From assembly GCF_036967205.1 (NCBI RefSeq), contig NZ_CP146022.1:2418001-2482000 (forward strand): a stretch of 64,000 nucleotides of DNA, in the 5' to 3' direction. A program made the position numbers and the translations under genes. The notes under the pieces are model-generated. The model did not search any database, was not told the origin of the DNA, and saw only the letters and a program-made list of their open reading frames with translations. Shown one piece after another: positions 25,505-35,740 of this stretch. The stretch comes from Streptomyces sp. Q6. GTDB taxonomy: Bacteria; Actinomycetota; Actinomycetes; Streptomycetales; Streptomycetaceae. Numbering within the stretch: the first letter of the stretch is position 1; every line of letters starts with the position of its first letter.

Positions 25505-26536
25505 GTGACGTTCAAGGCTGAGTACATCTGGATCGACGGCACTGAGCCGACGGCCAAGCTTCGTTCGAAGACGAAGATAATCGCCGGCGCGCCGGACGGC
25601 CTGGACTCGCTGCCGATCTGGGGTTTCGACGGGTCCTCCACGAACCAGGCCGAGGGGCACGCCTCCGACCGCGTCCTGAAGCCCGTCGCCGTGTACCCGG
25701 ACCCGATCCGCGGCGGCGACGACGTCCTCGTCATGTGCGAGGTCCTCAACATCGACATGACGCCGCACGAGTCCAACACGCGTGCCGCGCTCGCCGAGGT
25801 CGAGGAGAAGTTCGGCGCCCAGGAGCCGATCTTCGGCATCGAGCAGGAGTACACCTTCTTCGAGGGCGACCGTCCGCTCGGCTTCCCCGTCGGCGGCTTC
25901 CCGGCCGCACAGGGCGGCTACTACTGCGGCGTCGGCACCGACGAGATCCACGGCCGTGACGTCGTCGAGGCGCACCTGGACAACTGCCTCAAGGCGGGCC
26001 TCGGCATCTCCGGCATCAACGCCGAGGTCATGCCGGGCCAGTGGGAGTTCCAGGTGGGCCCGCTCGCCCCGCTGGAGGTCTCCGACCAGCTGTGGGTGGC
26101 CCGCTGGCTGCTCTACCGCACCGCCGAGGACTTCAAGGTCTCGGCCACCCTCGACCCGAAGCCGGTCAAGGGCGACTGGAACGGCGCGGGCGCGCACACC
26201 AACTTCTCCACCAAGGCGATGCGCGAGGGCTACGACGCGATCATCACCGCGTGCGAGTCGCTGGGCGAGGGTTCCAAGCCGCTCGACCACGTCAAGAACT
26301 ACGGCGCCGGCATCGACGACCGTCTGACGGGCCTGCACGAGACCGCCCCGTGGAACGAGTACTCGTACGGTGTCTCGAACCGTGGCGCCTCGGTCCGTAT
26401 CCCGTGGCAGGTCGAGAAGGACGGCAAGGGCTACATCGAGGACCGCCGTCCCAACGCCAACGTCGACCCGTACGTCGTGACGCGGCTGCTCGTCGACACC
26501 TGCTGCTCCGCGCTGGAGAAGGCCGGACAGGTCTGA
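25505..26536 (+). CDS. glnII: Type II (eukaryotic-like) glutamine synthetase
   Basis: 343 residues with the GSII signature: FKAEYIWIDGTEPTAKLRSK at the start, LPIWGFDGSSTNQAEGHASD, PIFGIEQEYTFF, MPGQWEFQVGP and NGAGAHTNFSTKAMR. It is heat-labile in characterised Streptomyces and not adenylylated by GlnE. GTG 25505 is chosen because TGAGGA lies eight bases upstream; the ATG at 25496 lies within that ribosome site. Confidence 0.96.
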   Translation: MTFKAEYIWIDGTEPTAKLRSKTKIIAGAPDGLDSLPIWGFDGSSTNQAEGHASDRVLKPVAVYPDPIRGGDDVLVMCEVLNIDMTPHESNTRAALAEVEEKFGAQEPIFGIEQEYTFFEGDRPLGFPVGGFPAAQGGYYCGVGTDEIHGRDVVEAHLDNCLKAGLGISGINAEVMPGQWEFQVGPLAPLEVSDQLWVARWLLYRTAEDFKVSATLDPKPVKGDWNGAGAHTNFSTKAMREGYDAIITACESLGEGSKPLDHVKNYGAGIDDRLTGLHETAPWNEYSYGVSNRGASVRIPWQVEKDGKGYIEDRRPNANVDPYVVTRLLVDTCCSALEKAGQV

Positions 26537-26578
26537 TCCCGGTCCCATCCACGTCGGATTCAGGCCAACTGTCGTGAC

Positions 26579-26609
26579 GAGGGCGCCCGCTTCTTCCGCG
26601 GGCGCCCTC
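26579..26609 (+). terminator. glnII terminator
   Basis: A perfect 12-bp stem (26579-26590 with 26598-26609) with loop TTCTTCC, followed by TCCTTT. It begins 42 bases after the glnII stop. Confidence 0.85.
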
Positions 26610-26642
26610 TCCTTTGCGTATCCCGTCTGCTTCAATAAGGAC

Positions 26643-26768
26643 ATGGCCAGTTTCCAGAACATCACCGCGCGGGGTCGTCGTCACGACCTCGAGCCGTTCT
26701 GGCCCTCCCGCCAGCACCACGACTTCGACCGGGTGTGTTGCCGCGCGACGAACGCGCAGGCCCTCTAA
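26643..26768 (+). CDS. Candidate 41-residue small protein or leader peptide
   Basis: The ATG at 26643 starts a 41-codon frame ending in a stretch with aromatic, histidine and paired cysteine codons (FWPSRQHHDFDRVCCRATNA). A possible promoter (TTGCGT and CAATAA) would place the transcript start almost at the ATG, so it may be leaderless. It lies after the glnII terminator and 95 bp before the winged-helix gene. A regulatory leader peptide is conceivable; it could also be chance. Nothing else was found in 26610-26863. Confidence 0.35.
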   Translation: MASFQNITARGRRHDLEPFWPSRQHHDFDRVCCRATNAQAL

Positions 26769-26863
26769 AACCGCTCCGGCAGATCCGCCCGGCGGCCTTC
26801 GGTCCGCGCGCACGACGTACGTCCCTTCCTCAGACGGCCTCTCGCGCGAAAGAGACGACCACC

Positions 26864-27424
26864 ATGGCTCACGCCCGCCCCCTCTCCGTTGCCCCCTCCC
26901 CCGCCGCCCGCACCCGGCTGCGCGCCGTCGACCGCGACGAGGTCGCCGCGCTCGCCGACGTCACCGAGTTCCTGCCGCCGGGCGCCACCCTGCTGCCCGC
27001 GCCGCCGCACGCCCTGCCCACGCTGCCGGGCCGCCCGCCGATGATCGGCTACCTGGTGCTCGTCCCGGCCGACCAGCAGCCGCTGCTGCCCGTCACCGCC
27101 GAGCCCGCCCCGCTGCCGCAGGCCTCCCCCGACGCGCTCATCGGGATCGACACCGCGCAGCGCACCGCGAGCGTCGAGGGGCGCCGACTCGACCTGACGT
27201 ACCTGGAGTTCGAGCTGCTCGCGCACCTGGTCGCGCATCCGCACCGGGTGCACACGCGGGACGCGCTCGTCACCACCGTGTGGGGGTACGGGCACGTCGG
27301 TGACGGCCGCACCGTCGACGTCCACGTCGCCCGGCTGCGCCGCAAGCTCGGCGCCGAGCACCGCGCGGTCATCCAGACCGTGCGACGCGTGGGCTACAAG
27401 TACGCGCCGCCGGCCGGCCGCTGA
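26864..27424 (+). CDS. Orphan winged-helix (OmpR/PhoB-type) transcriptional regulator
   Basis: 186 residues. The C-terminal trans_reg_C domain is complete (SVEGRRLDLTYLEFELLAHL, VHTRDALVTTVWGYGHVGDG, VHVARLRRKLGAEHRAVIQT). The N-terminal 90 residues are proline/alanine-rich and contain no phosphoacceptor receiver domain. ATG 26864 is preferred over the upstream frame, which has no Streptomyces codon bias. Confidence 0.85.
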   Translation: MAHARPLSVAPSPAARTRLRAVDRDEVAALADVTEFLPPGATLLPAPPHALPTLPGRPPMIGYLVLVPADQQPLLPVTAEPAPLPQASPDALIGIDTAQRTASVEGRRLDLTYLEFELLAHLVAHPHRVHTRDALVTTVWGYGHVGDGRTVDVHVARLRRKLGAEHRAVIQTVRRVGYKYAPPAGR

Positions 27425-27541
27425 TCCGCTCCGGGGGTGGTGCCAACACCACCCCCGACAGGGGTGCTGTTCCCCCTGACCCCGGCCGCCGCACCGGCGA
27501 CACTGAAGGCACGGGGCCGGGCGGAGCGGACGGAGCGGGCG

Positions 27542-28813
27542 ATGGGGACCAGAGTGCGGAGTGCCGCGGTGGCGGGGCTGCGGGGGCTCGTGCTCGCCGT
27601 GGCCGGGCTCGCCGGGTCGATCGCCCTGTTCGTCCTGAGCGTCCTGTCGATCGCCTTCGTCGTCCTCGGTGTCGGCGCGCTCACCACCCCCTGGGTGCTC
27701 GGCCTGGTGCGGCACTGGGCGAACTGGCGGCGGGTCGTCGCCGCCGAGTGGTGCGGGGTACGGATCCCGGCGACGTACCGACCGTTTCCGGACGATCTGC
27801 GCGGCGGGGTCGTCGGTCAGGCCGAGCGGTGCCGGCTGATGCTGGCCGACCCGGCGACCTGGCGCGATCTGCGGTGGCTGCCGGTCGACATGACCGCCGG
27901 GTTCGTGACGGCGCTGCTGCCCGCGGCGCTGATCGTCTACCCGCTGGAGGGGTACGCGCTCGCGGCCGGGCTGTGGCGGGTCTTCACCGACGGCACGTAC
28001 GTCGGCTGGTGGTACGGGTTCGTGCCGGTCAGCGGCCAGGGCACAGCCCTGCTCGCCGCCCTGCTCGGTACGGCGCTGCTCGCCACCGGCCTCTTCGTGG
28101 CGCCCGCGCTGCTACGGGTGCACTTCCTCCTGACCCGGTCCGTGATCGCACCGGCCGACGGTGAACTCGCCGAGCGGGTCAGGGTGTTGACCGAGACCCG
28201 GCGTGACGCGGTGGACACCTCGGCGGCGGAGCTGCGGCGCATCGAGCGGGATCTGCACGACGGGGCGCAGGCCCGGCTCGTGGCGATGGGCATGGATCTG
28301 GGCACGATCGAGGCGCTGATCGAGAAGGACCCCGCGCGGGCCAAGGAGATGGTCGCGCGGGCCCGCCGCTCGTCCGCGGAGGCGCTGACCGAGCTGCGGG
28401 ACCTGGTGCGCGGCATCCATCCGCCGGTGCTCGCCGAGCGCGGGCTCGGTGACGCCGTCCGGGCGCTGGCGCTGCGGCTGCCCGTGGCGACGGAGGTGGA
28501 GGTGGCGGTCGAGCTGGCCGGGCGGCCACAGGCCCCGGTCGAGGCGGCCGCGTACTTCGCCGCCGGTGAGGCGCTCGCCAACGCCGTGAAGCACGCGGGC
28601 GCCGACCGGATCTGGGTCGACATCGCGCACATCGACGGGATGCTGCGGATCAGTGTCACCGACGACGGCAAGGGCGGTGCGGCCGTCGCGCCCGGCGGCG
28701 GGCTTGCCGGGATCGAGCGCAGGCTCGGTACATTCGACGGTGTCCTCGCCGTCAGCTCACCCGCGGGCGGTCCGACCATGGTGACCATGGAGATCCCTTG
28801 CGTGTTGTCCTAG
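27542..28813 (+). CDS. NarL-family sensor histidine kinase
   Basis: The N-terminal half has four hydrophobic segments in two pairs (for example GLVLAVAGLAGSIALFVLSV and GTALLAALLGTALLATGLFV), as in Streptomyces sensor-domain kinases. The HisKA_3 phosphoacceptor is RRIERDLHDGAQARL. The HATPase region contains GEALANAVKHAGA and VTDDGKGGA. ATG 27542 gives 423 residues. The response-regulator start overlaps its end by 16 bases, so the two are translated together. Confidence 0.9.
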   Translation: MGTRVRSAAVAGLRGLVLAVAGLAGSIALFVLSVLSIAFVVLGVGALTTPWVLGLVRHWANWRRVVAAEWCGVRIPATYRPFPDDLRGGVVGQAERCRLMLADPATWRDLRWLPVDMTAGFVTALLPAALIVYPLEGYALAAGLWRVFTDGTYVGWWYGFVPVSGQGTALLAALLGTALLATGLFVAPALLRVHFLLTRSVIAPADGELAERVRVLTETRRDAVDTSAAELRRIERDLHDGAQARLVAMGMDLGTIEALIEKDPARAKEMVARARRSSAEALTELRDLVRGIHPPVLAERGLGDAVRALALRLPVATEVEVAVELAGRPQAPVEAAAYFAAGEALANAVKHAGADRIWVDIAHIDGMLRISVTDDGKGGAAVAPGGGLAGIERRLGTFDGVLAVSSPAGGPTMVTMEIPCVLS

Positions 28814-29451
28814 CCGAAGACCTGTTCCTGCTGCGGGACGGTCTGGTGCGGATGCTTCAGGCGTACGACTTCGAGATCGCCGCGGCCGTGGAGAGCGGGC
28901 CCGAACTCACCAAGGCGCTCGCCGAGTTGAACCCGGACGTCGCCGTCGTCGACGTACGCCTGCCGCCCTCGCACACCGACGAGGGGCTCCAGTGCGCGCT
29001 CGCGGCGCGCCGGGAGCGGCCGGGGCTTCCGGTGCTCGTGCTGTCGCAGCACGTGGAGCAGTTGTACGCGCGCGAGCTGCTCGCCGACGGGACCGGCGGG
29101 GTCGGCTATCTGCTGAAGGACCGGGTGTTCGACGCGGACCAGTTCATCGACGCGGTGCGCCGGGTCGCGGCCGGCGGGACGGCGATGGACCCCACGGTGA
29201 TCAAGGAACTGCTGTCGCGGCGGGCGGCGGACCCGCCGCTGGGCGGTCTCACGCCGCGCGAGCTCGAGGTGCTCGGTCTGATGGCGCAGGGGCGGTCGAA
29301 CGCGGCCATCGCGGCCGAACTCGTCGTCACCGAGCGGGCGATCGCCAAGCACACGTCCAACATCTTCGCCAAGCTCGGCCTGCCGGTGTCCGACGACGAC
29401 AACCGGCGGGTGCTCGCCGTCCTCGCGTACCTCGACCGGGGCGCCGCCTGA
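28798..29451 (+). CDS. NarL/LuxR-family response regulator
   Basis: Receiver domain with acidic pocket ([13 protein letters not shown]) and phosphoacceptor aspartate in [10 protein letters not shown]. The LuxR-type helix-turn-helix is [20 protein letters not shown] followed by [17 protein letters not shown]. It starts at TTG 28798 inside the kinase gene. Cognate partner of the preceding kinase; target genes not evident. Confidence 0.92.
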   Translation: MRVVLAEDLFLLRDGLVRMLQAYDFEIAAAVESGPELTKALAELNPDVAVVDVRLPPSHTDEGLQCALAARRERPGLPVLVLSQHVEQLYARELLADGTGGVGYLLKDRVFDADQFIDAVRRVAAGGTAMDPTVIKELLSRRAADPPLGGLTPRELEVLGLMAQGRSNAAIAAELVVTERAIAKHTSNIFAKLGLPVSDDDNRRVLAVLAYLDRGAA

Positions 29452-29551
29452 GACGTGCGGCGGGCCGGGTACGGGGGCGGGATGCGCGGGGCCCGAAGAG
29501 AATTCGGGGAGCCGTTTGAACACGGGGGCCCCGCGGTGCGTACGTAATCCC

Positions 29552-31072
29552 ATGGGACGCACCTCACGGAAACGGCGCTCATCGCTGACGACGCGGATGA
29601 CCGTCGCGTCGGCCGCACTGCTGCTGGGCGGAGGAGGGCTGGTCGCGGTCAACGTGTACGCGTCGGCCCATGAAGAGAACTCCTCCGGCACCGGGCAGGA
29701 CGCGGGCAGCGACGCCGCACAGCAGCAACAACAGATCGCCACGATCGACTGTCCGGACGTCGGCACCTCGCTGCCCGACGTGCCGGACAGAGCACGGGGC
29801 GAGGTCGACGGTGAACTGGCCACGCTGGACACGCAGATCACGGAGGCGTACCAGCGCCTCGCCTCGACCCGGGACGCGGCCGCGCAGGATCCGGCCTTCG
29901 TGCAGAACGCGATCCTGGGCCCGCTGAAGGACAAGCGGGGCGCGGTGCTCGAACGGATCCGCCTGGAGATCAACCGGGCCGGCGGACGGGCACCGGACGG
30001 CCTCGGCGGCATGGCGCAGTGCGCCGGGCAGCCGAGCGGCGGCGGCACCGGCGACGGCTCGTCGCCCGACCCAGGCAACTCCGCCCAGCCGTCCGCCGGT
30101 TCGCCGGAGGGGTCCGCGCAGCCGTCGGACGGCGCCTCCCAGCCGGGCGACGACGGCGGCGGGGGCGGCGGCCAGAACCAGGGCAACGGCCCCGAGGCGA
30201 GCGACTTCGTCGACATCCGGTCCGTCCAGCCCAACGTCACCACGGCACGCAACCGCAGCGGAGCGTCGCGCGGCACCTTCACCACCAAGTGCGGGCGCAA
30301 CGCGAACGGCAAGTTCAACCCGGACAACGTGATCGTCGCGCCCGGCGTGAGCAACGGCGCCCACCACATGCACGACTACGTGGGCAACCAGGCCAACGAC
30401 GCCTTCGCGAGCGACGACGACCTCGCCGACGGCGACACCACCTGCCGCAACCAGGGCGACAAGTCCACCTACTACTGGCCGGTGCTGCGCCTGCAGAACG
30501 GCAACGACGAGAACGACGTCGACGCGGACGGCGGCGGCAAGGACCAGAACGTCGGCGAGATCCAGACGCCGTCGTCCGTCACCCTGAAGTTCGACGGCAA
30601 CCCGACGAGCAAGGTCGTCGCGATGCCGCGCTTCCTGCGGATCATCACCGGCGACGCGAAGTCCTTCACCAACGGCCCGACGAACGCCAACGCCTCCTGG
30701 AGCTGCACCGGCTTCGAGAACCGGCAGCTGAAGGACAAGTACCCGATCTGCCCGGACGGTTCGAAGGTCGTGCGCTCCTTCCGCTTCCAGAGCTGCTGGG
30801 ACGGCACGAACACCGACAGCGCCAACCACCGGACGCACGTGGCCTTCGAGGACCCGAGGACGGGCGCCTGCCCGCAGGGCTTCAAGGCGATCCCGCAGCT
30901 GGTGCAGCGGATCGTGTACGACGTGCCGCCGGGCCCCGGCTTCGCGGTGGACTCGTTCCCCGAGCAGCTGCACAAGCCGGTCACGGACCACGGTGACTTC
31001 ATCAACGTCTTCGACGACCGGTTGATGCGGCGCGTGGCGAGCTGCATCAACCGGGGGGACCGCTGCACCTGA
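29552..31072 (+). CDS. DUF1996 secreted protein
   Basis: A signal peptide or anchor ([20 protein letters not shown]) is followed by a glutamine/serine-rich low-complexity region and a glycine-rich linker (about residues 160-215). The DUF1996 domain begins at [10 protein letters not shown] and includes [24 protein letters not shown] and [14 protein letters not shown]. The conserved histidines suggest metal or polysaccharide chemistry, but activity is unknown. 506 residues from ATG 29552. Confidence 0.85.
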   Translation: MGRTSRKRRSSLTTRMTVASAALLLGGGGLVAVNVYASAHEENSSGTGQDAGSDAAQQQQQIATIDCPDVGTSLPDVPDRARGEVDGELATLDTQITEAYQRLASTRDAAAQDPAFVQNAILGPLKDKRGAVLERIRLEINRAGGRAPDGLGGMAQCAGQPSGGGTGDGSSPDPGNSAQPSAGSPEGSAQPSDGASQPGDDGGGGGGQNQGNGPEASDFVDIRSVQPNVTTARNRSGASRGTFTTKCGRNANGKFNPDNVIVAPGVSNGAHHMHDYVGNQANDAFASDDDLADGDTTCRNQGDKSTYYWPVLRLQNGNDENDVDADGGGKDQNVGEIQTPSSVTLKFDGNPTSKVVAMPRFLRIITGDAKSFTNGPTNANASWSCTGFENRQLKDKYPICPDGSKVVRSFRFQSCWDGTNTDSANHRTHVAFEDPRTGACPQGFKAIPQLVQRIVYDVPPGPGFAVDSFPEQLHKPVTDHGDFINVFDDRLMRRVASCINRGDRCT

Positions 31073-31084
31073 GCGGCCCCCGCC

Positions 31085-31103
31085 CCGGCCGCTGCGCGGC
31101 CGG
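31085..31103. terminator. Short GC hairpin between convergent genes
   Basis: An 8-bp perfect stem CCGGCCGC/GCGGCCGG with a three-base loop, directly between the DUF1996 stop and the convergent lipoprotein stop. Confidence 0.5.
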
Positions 31104-31104
31104 C

Positions 31105-31560
31105 TCAGTGGTGACCCGAATGCCCGGAGCCAGCGCCCTCCTCGTGACCCCCACCACCACTACTCCCCGAGTGGTGCGAGGAGGACCGCTCCACGGTCCC
31201 GCCGAGCCGGCCGCGCAGCCGTGTCACGACCTTGTCGGCGCCGACGGCGATCCACTTGCGGCCGATGAGGTAGGTGCCGCCGTAGTCGTCGGCGGCGTCC
31301 AGCCACTCGGCCTGGCCGCGGTCGGTGGCGAAGGTGGCGAGGACGTAGCGGGCCTCTCCCGAACCGCAGTTGGCCTGGCGCAGCTCCTCGGCGTCGGTCT
31401 GCACGTCGGGGTCGCAGCCGGCCTTGCGGGCGAGCTGTTCCAGGGTGCCGGACGCCGTTCGGGGGATCTTCGGCGCGCCGTCGCCGGAGTCCCCGGAGCC
31501 GCATCCGGCCGCCGTCGAGACCGCGAGGGCCACGGCCCCCGCCACCAGCAGTTTCCTCAT
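31105..31560 (-). CDS. Small lipoprotein with histidine/glycine-rich tail
   Basis: The signal peptide ends in lipobox TAAGC. The mature domain of about 100 residues has two cysteines (KAGCDPD, RQANCGSG). The last 25 residues are rich in His, Gly, Ser and Glu, a possible metal-binding tail. ATG 31560 has AGGAGAG five bases upstream. No family recognised. Confidence 0.72.
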   Translation of the reverse strand: MRKLLVAGAVALAVSTAAGCGSGDSGDGAPKIPRTASGTLEQLARKAGCDPDVQTDAEELRQANCGSGEARYVLATFATDRGQAEWLDAADDYGGTYLIGRKWIAVGADKVVTRLRGRLGGTVERSSSHHSGSSGGGGHEEGAGSGHSGHH

Positions 31561-31724
31561 CGCACTCTCCTGTTTCCCTGGGTCATGTGAGTAGGTCGTG
31601 TGAGTAGGTCGTGTGGGCTCGGGTGGACGCCGACACGTTCCCGCCAGACCCGTGCGCACCGTTGAGCACGGACGTGCACCCGGTTAGCGTGCGCCGCACC
31701 ATCCGACGCAGGGGGGTTCCACGT

Positions 31725-34700
31725 ATGTCCGCGCCATCGCGACGCACGGTTCTCGGCACGGCAGGTGCCATCGGACTCGGTACGACCCTGGGAGGCCTGG
31801 GCGTCGCCCCGGCCGCACACGCCGCACCGGCCCTTGATACGTCCGCGGCGCTCGCCGTGCTCAAGCGGCGGCTGCCGCACCACGCGGACCAGTTCAGACT
31901 CAGACTTCTCGCCCCGCAGGACGGCACGGACCGTTTCCGGGTCTCCGGGACAGCGGGCCGCGTCGAGGTGTACGGGACGACCCCGGCCGTGATCCTGGCC
32001 GGGGTCCACTGGTATCTGAAGTACGTGTGCGGCGCGCACATCGCCTGGAACGGCAGCCAGCTGGACCTGCCCGGCCGGCTCCCCGCCCCGGCGAAGCCGC
32101 TGGCGCGGTCGACACCGCTCCCCCACCGGTTCGCGCTCAACGACACGAACGACGGCTACACGGCGCCCTTCGCCGGCTGGGCGTACTGGGAGCGCGAGCT
32201 CGACATCCTCGCGCTGCACGGCTGCAACGAGGTGCTGGTCATCGCCGGTATGGAGGCGGTCTACCACCGCGTCCTCAAGGACTTCGGCTACAGCGACGAG
32301 GAGTCGCGGGCCTGGCTCCCCGCGCCCTCGCACCAGCCGTGGTGGCTGTTGCAGAACCTGTCCGGGTACGGGGGTCCGCTCTCGCCCGAGCTGATCGCGG
32401 AACGCGCCGAGCTGGGCCGCAGGATCACGGACCGGCTGCGCGAGCTGGGCATGAAGCCGGTGATGCCCGGCTACTACGGGCACGTGCCGGAGGGCTTCGT
32501 GGAGCGCAACGGCGGCGACGCGCACGTCGTGCCGCAGGGCGTGTGGCACGGCTTCGAGCGGCCCGACTGGCTCGACCCGCGCACCACGTCCTTCGCCCAG
32601 GTCGCCGAGTCGTTCTACGGGCACCAGCGCGACCTCTTCGGGGAGATCGACGCGTTCAAGATGGACCTGCTGCACGAGGGCGGTACGGCGGGGGACGTGC
32701 CGGTGCCGGACGCGGCGCGCGGCGTGGAGGCGGCGCTCCAGAAGAACCGCCCCGGCGCCACCTGGGTGATCCTCGGCTGGGAGGCGAACCCGCTGCCCGA
32801 GCTGATCGACGCGATCGACAAGAAGAAGATGCTGATCGTGGACGGGGTCTCGGACCGGTTCACGTCCGTCACGGACCGCGAGAAGGACTGGGGCGGCACC
32901 CCGTACGCGTTCGGCACGATCCCCAACTTCGGCGGCCGGACGACGATCGGGGCCCGCGCGCACATCTGGGAGGAGAAGTTCTTCGCGTGGCGCGACAAGC
33001 CGGGCAGCGCGCTCGCGGGCACGGCGTATCTGCCGGAGGGCACGGACCGCGACCCGGCCGCCTTCGAGCTCTGGTCCGAACTGGCCTGGCTGGACCGGGA
33101 CCTGGACCGGGCCGCCTGGTTCGCGGGGTACGCCGACTTCCGTTACGGACGCCGCGACAAGGACGCCCGCGCCGCGTGGCAGGCGCTGCACGAGACGGCG
33201 TACCAGCAGAGGGCGGTGGAGCGCTCCGACCCGCACGACTCGCTGTTCGCGGCGCGCCCGGACCTCTCCGCCGACCGTGCCGCCTACTACGCGCCGCGCG
33301 CGCTCACCTACGACCCGGCCCGCTTCGACGCGGCGCTGACCGGGCTCCTCGGGGTGGCCGGGGATCTGCGGCGCAGCGCGGCCTACAGGTACGACCTGGT
33401 GGACGTGGCGCGGCAGGCCCTCGCGCACCGCAGCCGGCAGCTCCTGCCGCAGCTGAAGGCGGCGTACGCGGCGAAGGACCGGGCCGGTTTCGCGGCGCTG
33501 TCGACGCTGTGGCTGAAGCTGATGCGCCTGTCGGACGAGGTGACGGGCACGCACCCGGCGTTCCTGCTGGGCCCGTGGGTGCAGGACGCCCGCGCTCTCG
33601 CCACGAGCGACGCCGAGCGCGCCGAGTTCGAGCGGTGCGCGAAGGTGCTCATCACGGTGTGGGGCGACCGGGCCACGTCCGATCCGGGCAATCTGCACGA
33701 GTACGGCAACCGCGAGTGGAACGGTCTGATGGCCGACTTCTACCTGCCGCGCTGGCAGAAGTGGCTCGACGAGCTGGGCGACGCGCTGGCGGCGGGCCGG
33801 GAGCCGGTGGCGGTCAACTGGTTCGCGTTCGAGGAGCCGTGGACGCGCGAGCGGAAGGACTATCCGCTGCGCCCGTACGGGGACGCGTACCGGACGGCCG
33901 CCCGGGTGCGGGACGTGCTCGCGCGGGCCCCGTACCAGGGCGCCGTCACGGTCTCGGCCGAGCCGCCCGCGTTCCCGCCAGGCGGGCACGCGCGGGTGGC
34001 GGCCGTCTTCCACAACGTCAACGGGCTGCGCGCGACGGGCCGTGTCGACTTCGAGCTGAAGGGCATCGACGCGCAGCCGCAGGGCCCGACGTTCCTCGCG
34101 AGCGTGCCGCCCGCCGGTGAGGGCACGGTGGCGTGGCGGGCGAGCGCGCCGGGCACACCGCTCGACCGGCCGCTGCGCCCGCTGCCGTACACGATCGACG
34201 TGCGGTACGGGCCGGCGGGCGAGGACCGGGTCACGTACGAGCACAGGGGCACCCTCTTCGAGGCCGGGCCGCTCGCGGCGGGGTGGAAGACCTACAGCGA
34301 CAACGCGGCGGTCTTCGGGCAGTCGGGCGACCGCTTCGCGATCGACGGCGGCGGCGCCGACCTGTGGAAGGGCACGACGGAGTTCGGGACGGCGTACCGC
34401 GAGGGCGGGTTCGTGGACGGGTCGGTGGCGGTGCTGCGCGTCGACGCGCAGGCGGTCACGGGCGCGTGGGCGCGGGCGGGCATCATCGTCCGCGACTCCC
34501 TCGCCACACCCGGGTCGCGGGGCTTCGTGAACCTGTCGGTGACCCCGTCCCAGGGGGTGGTCCTCTCGTACGACACGAACGGCGACGGCACCCTCGACAC
34601 GTACAAGCGGATCACCGGGATCAAGGCGCCCGTGCTGCTGCGGCTGACCCGCTCCGGCGGTACGTACACGGGCGCGTGCTCGACGGACGGCGGGACGACC

Positions 34701-34832
34701 TGGCGGACGGTGGCCACCGTGCCGGTGCCGGGAGCCGCGGCGACGCAGGACGTGGGCCTGTTCATGACGGCGACGAACGGGGGGAACGGGACGCGCGGCA
34801 CGGTCGAGTTCAGCGGGTGGCAGCTGACGTAG
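31725..34832 (+). CDS. Tat-exported alpha-N-acetylglucosaminidase (GH89)
   Basis: A twin-arginine signal (SRRTVLGTAGAIGLG, then AHAAP) is followed by the NAGLU N-terminal domain, the catalytic domain (RFALNDTNDGYTAPFAGWAY, ELDILALHGCNEVLV, VMPGYYGHVPEGF, WVILGWEANP) and the C-terminal helical domain (LWSELAWLDRDLDRAAWFAG). An extra C-terminal sandwich domain follows (about 850-1035). GH89 enzymes release terminal alpha-GlcNAc from glycans. 1035 residues from ATG 31725, with AGGGGGG upstream. Confidence 0.92.
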   Translation: MSAPSRRTVLGTAGAIGLGTTLGGLGVAPAAHAAPALDTSAALAVLKRRLPHHADQFRLRLLAPQDGTDRFRVSGTAGRVEVYGTTPAVILAGVHWYLKYVCGAHIAWNGSQLDLPGRLPAPAKPLARSTPLPHRFALNDTNDGYTAPFAGWAYWERELDILALHGCNEVLVIAGMEAVYHRVLKDFGYSDEESRAWLPAPSHQPWWLLQNLSGYGGPLSPELIAERAELGRRITDRLRELGMKPVMPGYYGHVPEGFVERNGGDAHVVPQGVWHGFERPDWLDPRTTSFAQVAESFYGHQRDLFGEIDAFKMDLLHEGGTAGDVPVPDAARGVEAALQKNRPGATWVILGWEANPLPELIDAIDKKKMLIVDGVSDRFTSVTDREKDWGGTPYAFGTIPNFGGRTTIGARAHIWEEKFFAWRDKPGSALAGTAYLPEGTDRDPAAFELWSELAWLDRDLDRAAWFAGYADFRYGRRDKDARAAWQALHETAYQQRAVERSDPHDSLFAARPDLSADRAAYYAPRALTYDPARFDAALTGLLGVAGDLRRSAAYRYDLVDVARQALAHRSRQLLPQLKAAYAAKDRAGFAALSTLWLKLMRLSDEVTGTHPAFLLGPWVQDARALATSDAERAEFERCAKVLITVWGDRATSDPGNLHEYGNREWNGLMADFYLPRWQKWLDELGDALAAGREPVAVNWFAFEEPWTRERKDYPLRPYGDAYRTAARVRDVLARAPYQGAVTVSAEPPAFPPGGHARVAAVFHNVNGLRATGRVDFELKGIDAQPQGPTFLASVPPAGEGTVAWRASAPGTPLDRPLRPLPYTIDVRYGPAGEDRVTYEHRGTLFEAGPLAAGWKTYSDNAAVFGQSGDRFAIDGGGADLWKGTTEFGTAYREGGFVDGSVAVLRVDAQAVTGAWARAGIIVRDSLATPGSRGFVNLSVTPSQGVVLSYDTNGDGTLDTYKRITGIKAPVLLRLTRSGGTYTGACSTDGGTTWRTVATVPVPGAAATQDVGLFMTATNGGNGTRGTVEFSGWQLT

Positions 34833-34912
34833 CCGTCGGCGTCGCCGGCGGGGCGGGTGGGACACTGGGTGGAACAAACCACCACATATCCGACCGTACG
34901 GGAGTCCCGTCC

Positions 34913-35740
34913 ATGGCCGAGCCCCTCCCCGCCAGCACCGTCACCAACCTCCGTGACCTGGGCGGCACCCCGCTGGCCGACGGCGGCAGGGTGCGCCCGG
35001 GGCTCGCCTTCCGCTCCGGGCAGCTCGACCTGCTCGACCCGACGGCCGACCCGGCCGTCGCGGCGCTCGGGCTGCGCACGATCATCGACTTCCGCACGGA
35101 CGCCGAGCGGGCCGCGCACCCCGACCGCACACCGGACGGGGTGCGCCACCTGGTCGCCGACGTGCTCGCCGACCAGCTGGCGCGGGCGGGGGTCGCCCCG
35201 GCCGCGGCCCAGTTGAAGGAGGTGCTCGCCGATCCGGTGGCGGCCGAGCGGGTGCTGGGCGGCGGCCGGGCCGAGGCGCTGTTCGCCGACACCTACCGGG
35301 CGCTGGTGTCGACGGCGTCGGCGCGGGCCGCGTACCGCACGCTGCTCCTCGAACTCGCCGCGCCCGACGCGGGCCCCCTCCTGTTCCACTGCACGGCCGG
35401 CAAGGACCGTACGGGGTGGGGCGCGACGGTGATCCTCTCCCTGCTCGGCGCCGACGACGCCACCGTCGAGGCCGAGTACCTGTCGGTGAACGCGGCGGTG
35501 CGGGCCGCCTTCGCGCCGCTCGTCGAGGGCTTCACCGCTCAGGGCGGCGACCCGGAGACCGCGCTCTCGGTGATCGGCGTGACACCGGGCTACCTGCGGG
35601 CGGCGCAGGACGAGGTGGCGGTGCGGTACGGCAGCGTCGAGCGGTACGTACGGGAGGGGCTCGGCGTGCCGGACGAGGCGGTGGCGGTGATCCGGGAACG
35701 GTTGACGGATCGCGGCCGATCTTCGACTGTTGCCCCATGA
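34913..35740 (+). CDS. Tyrosine/phosphoinositide phosphatase (PtpB-like)
   Basis: 275 residues with the P-loop LLFHCTAGKDRTGWG (Cys-x5-Arg, with the lysine typical of the Y_phosphatase3/PtpB group) and N-terminal NLRDLGGTPLADGGRVRPG. ATG 34913 has GGAG upstream. The stop overlaps the following TPR gene in ATGA, indicating coupling. Confidence 0.93.
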   Translation: MAEPLPASTVTNLRDLGGTPLADGGRVRPGLAFRSGQLDLLDPTADPAVAALGLRTIIDFRTDAERAAHPDRTPDGVRHLVADVLADQLARAGVAPAAAQLKEVLADPVAAERVLGGGRAEALFADTYRALVSTASARAAYRTLLLELAAPDAGPLLFHCTAGKDRTGWGATVILSLLGADDATVEAEYLSVNAAVRAAFAPLVEGFTAQGGDPETALSVIGVTPGYLRAAQDEVAVRYGSVERYVREGLGVPDEAVAVIRERLTDRGRSSTVAP

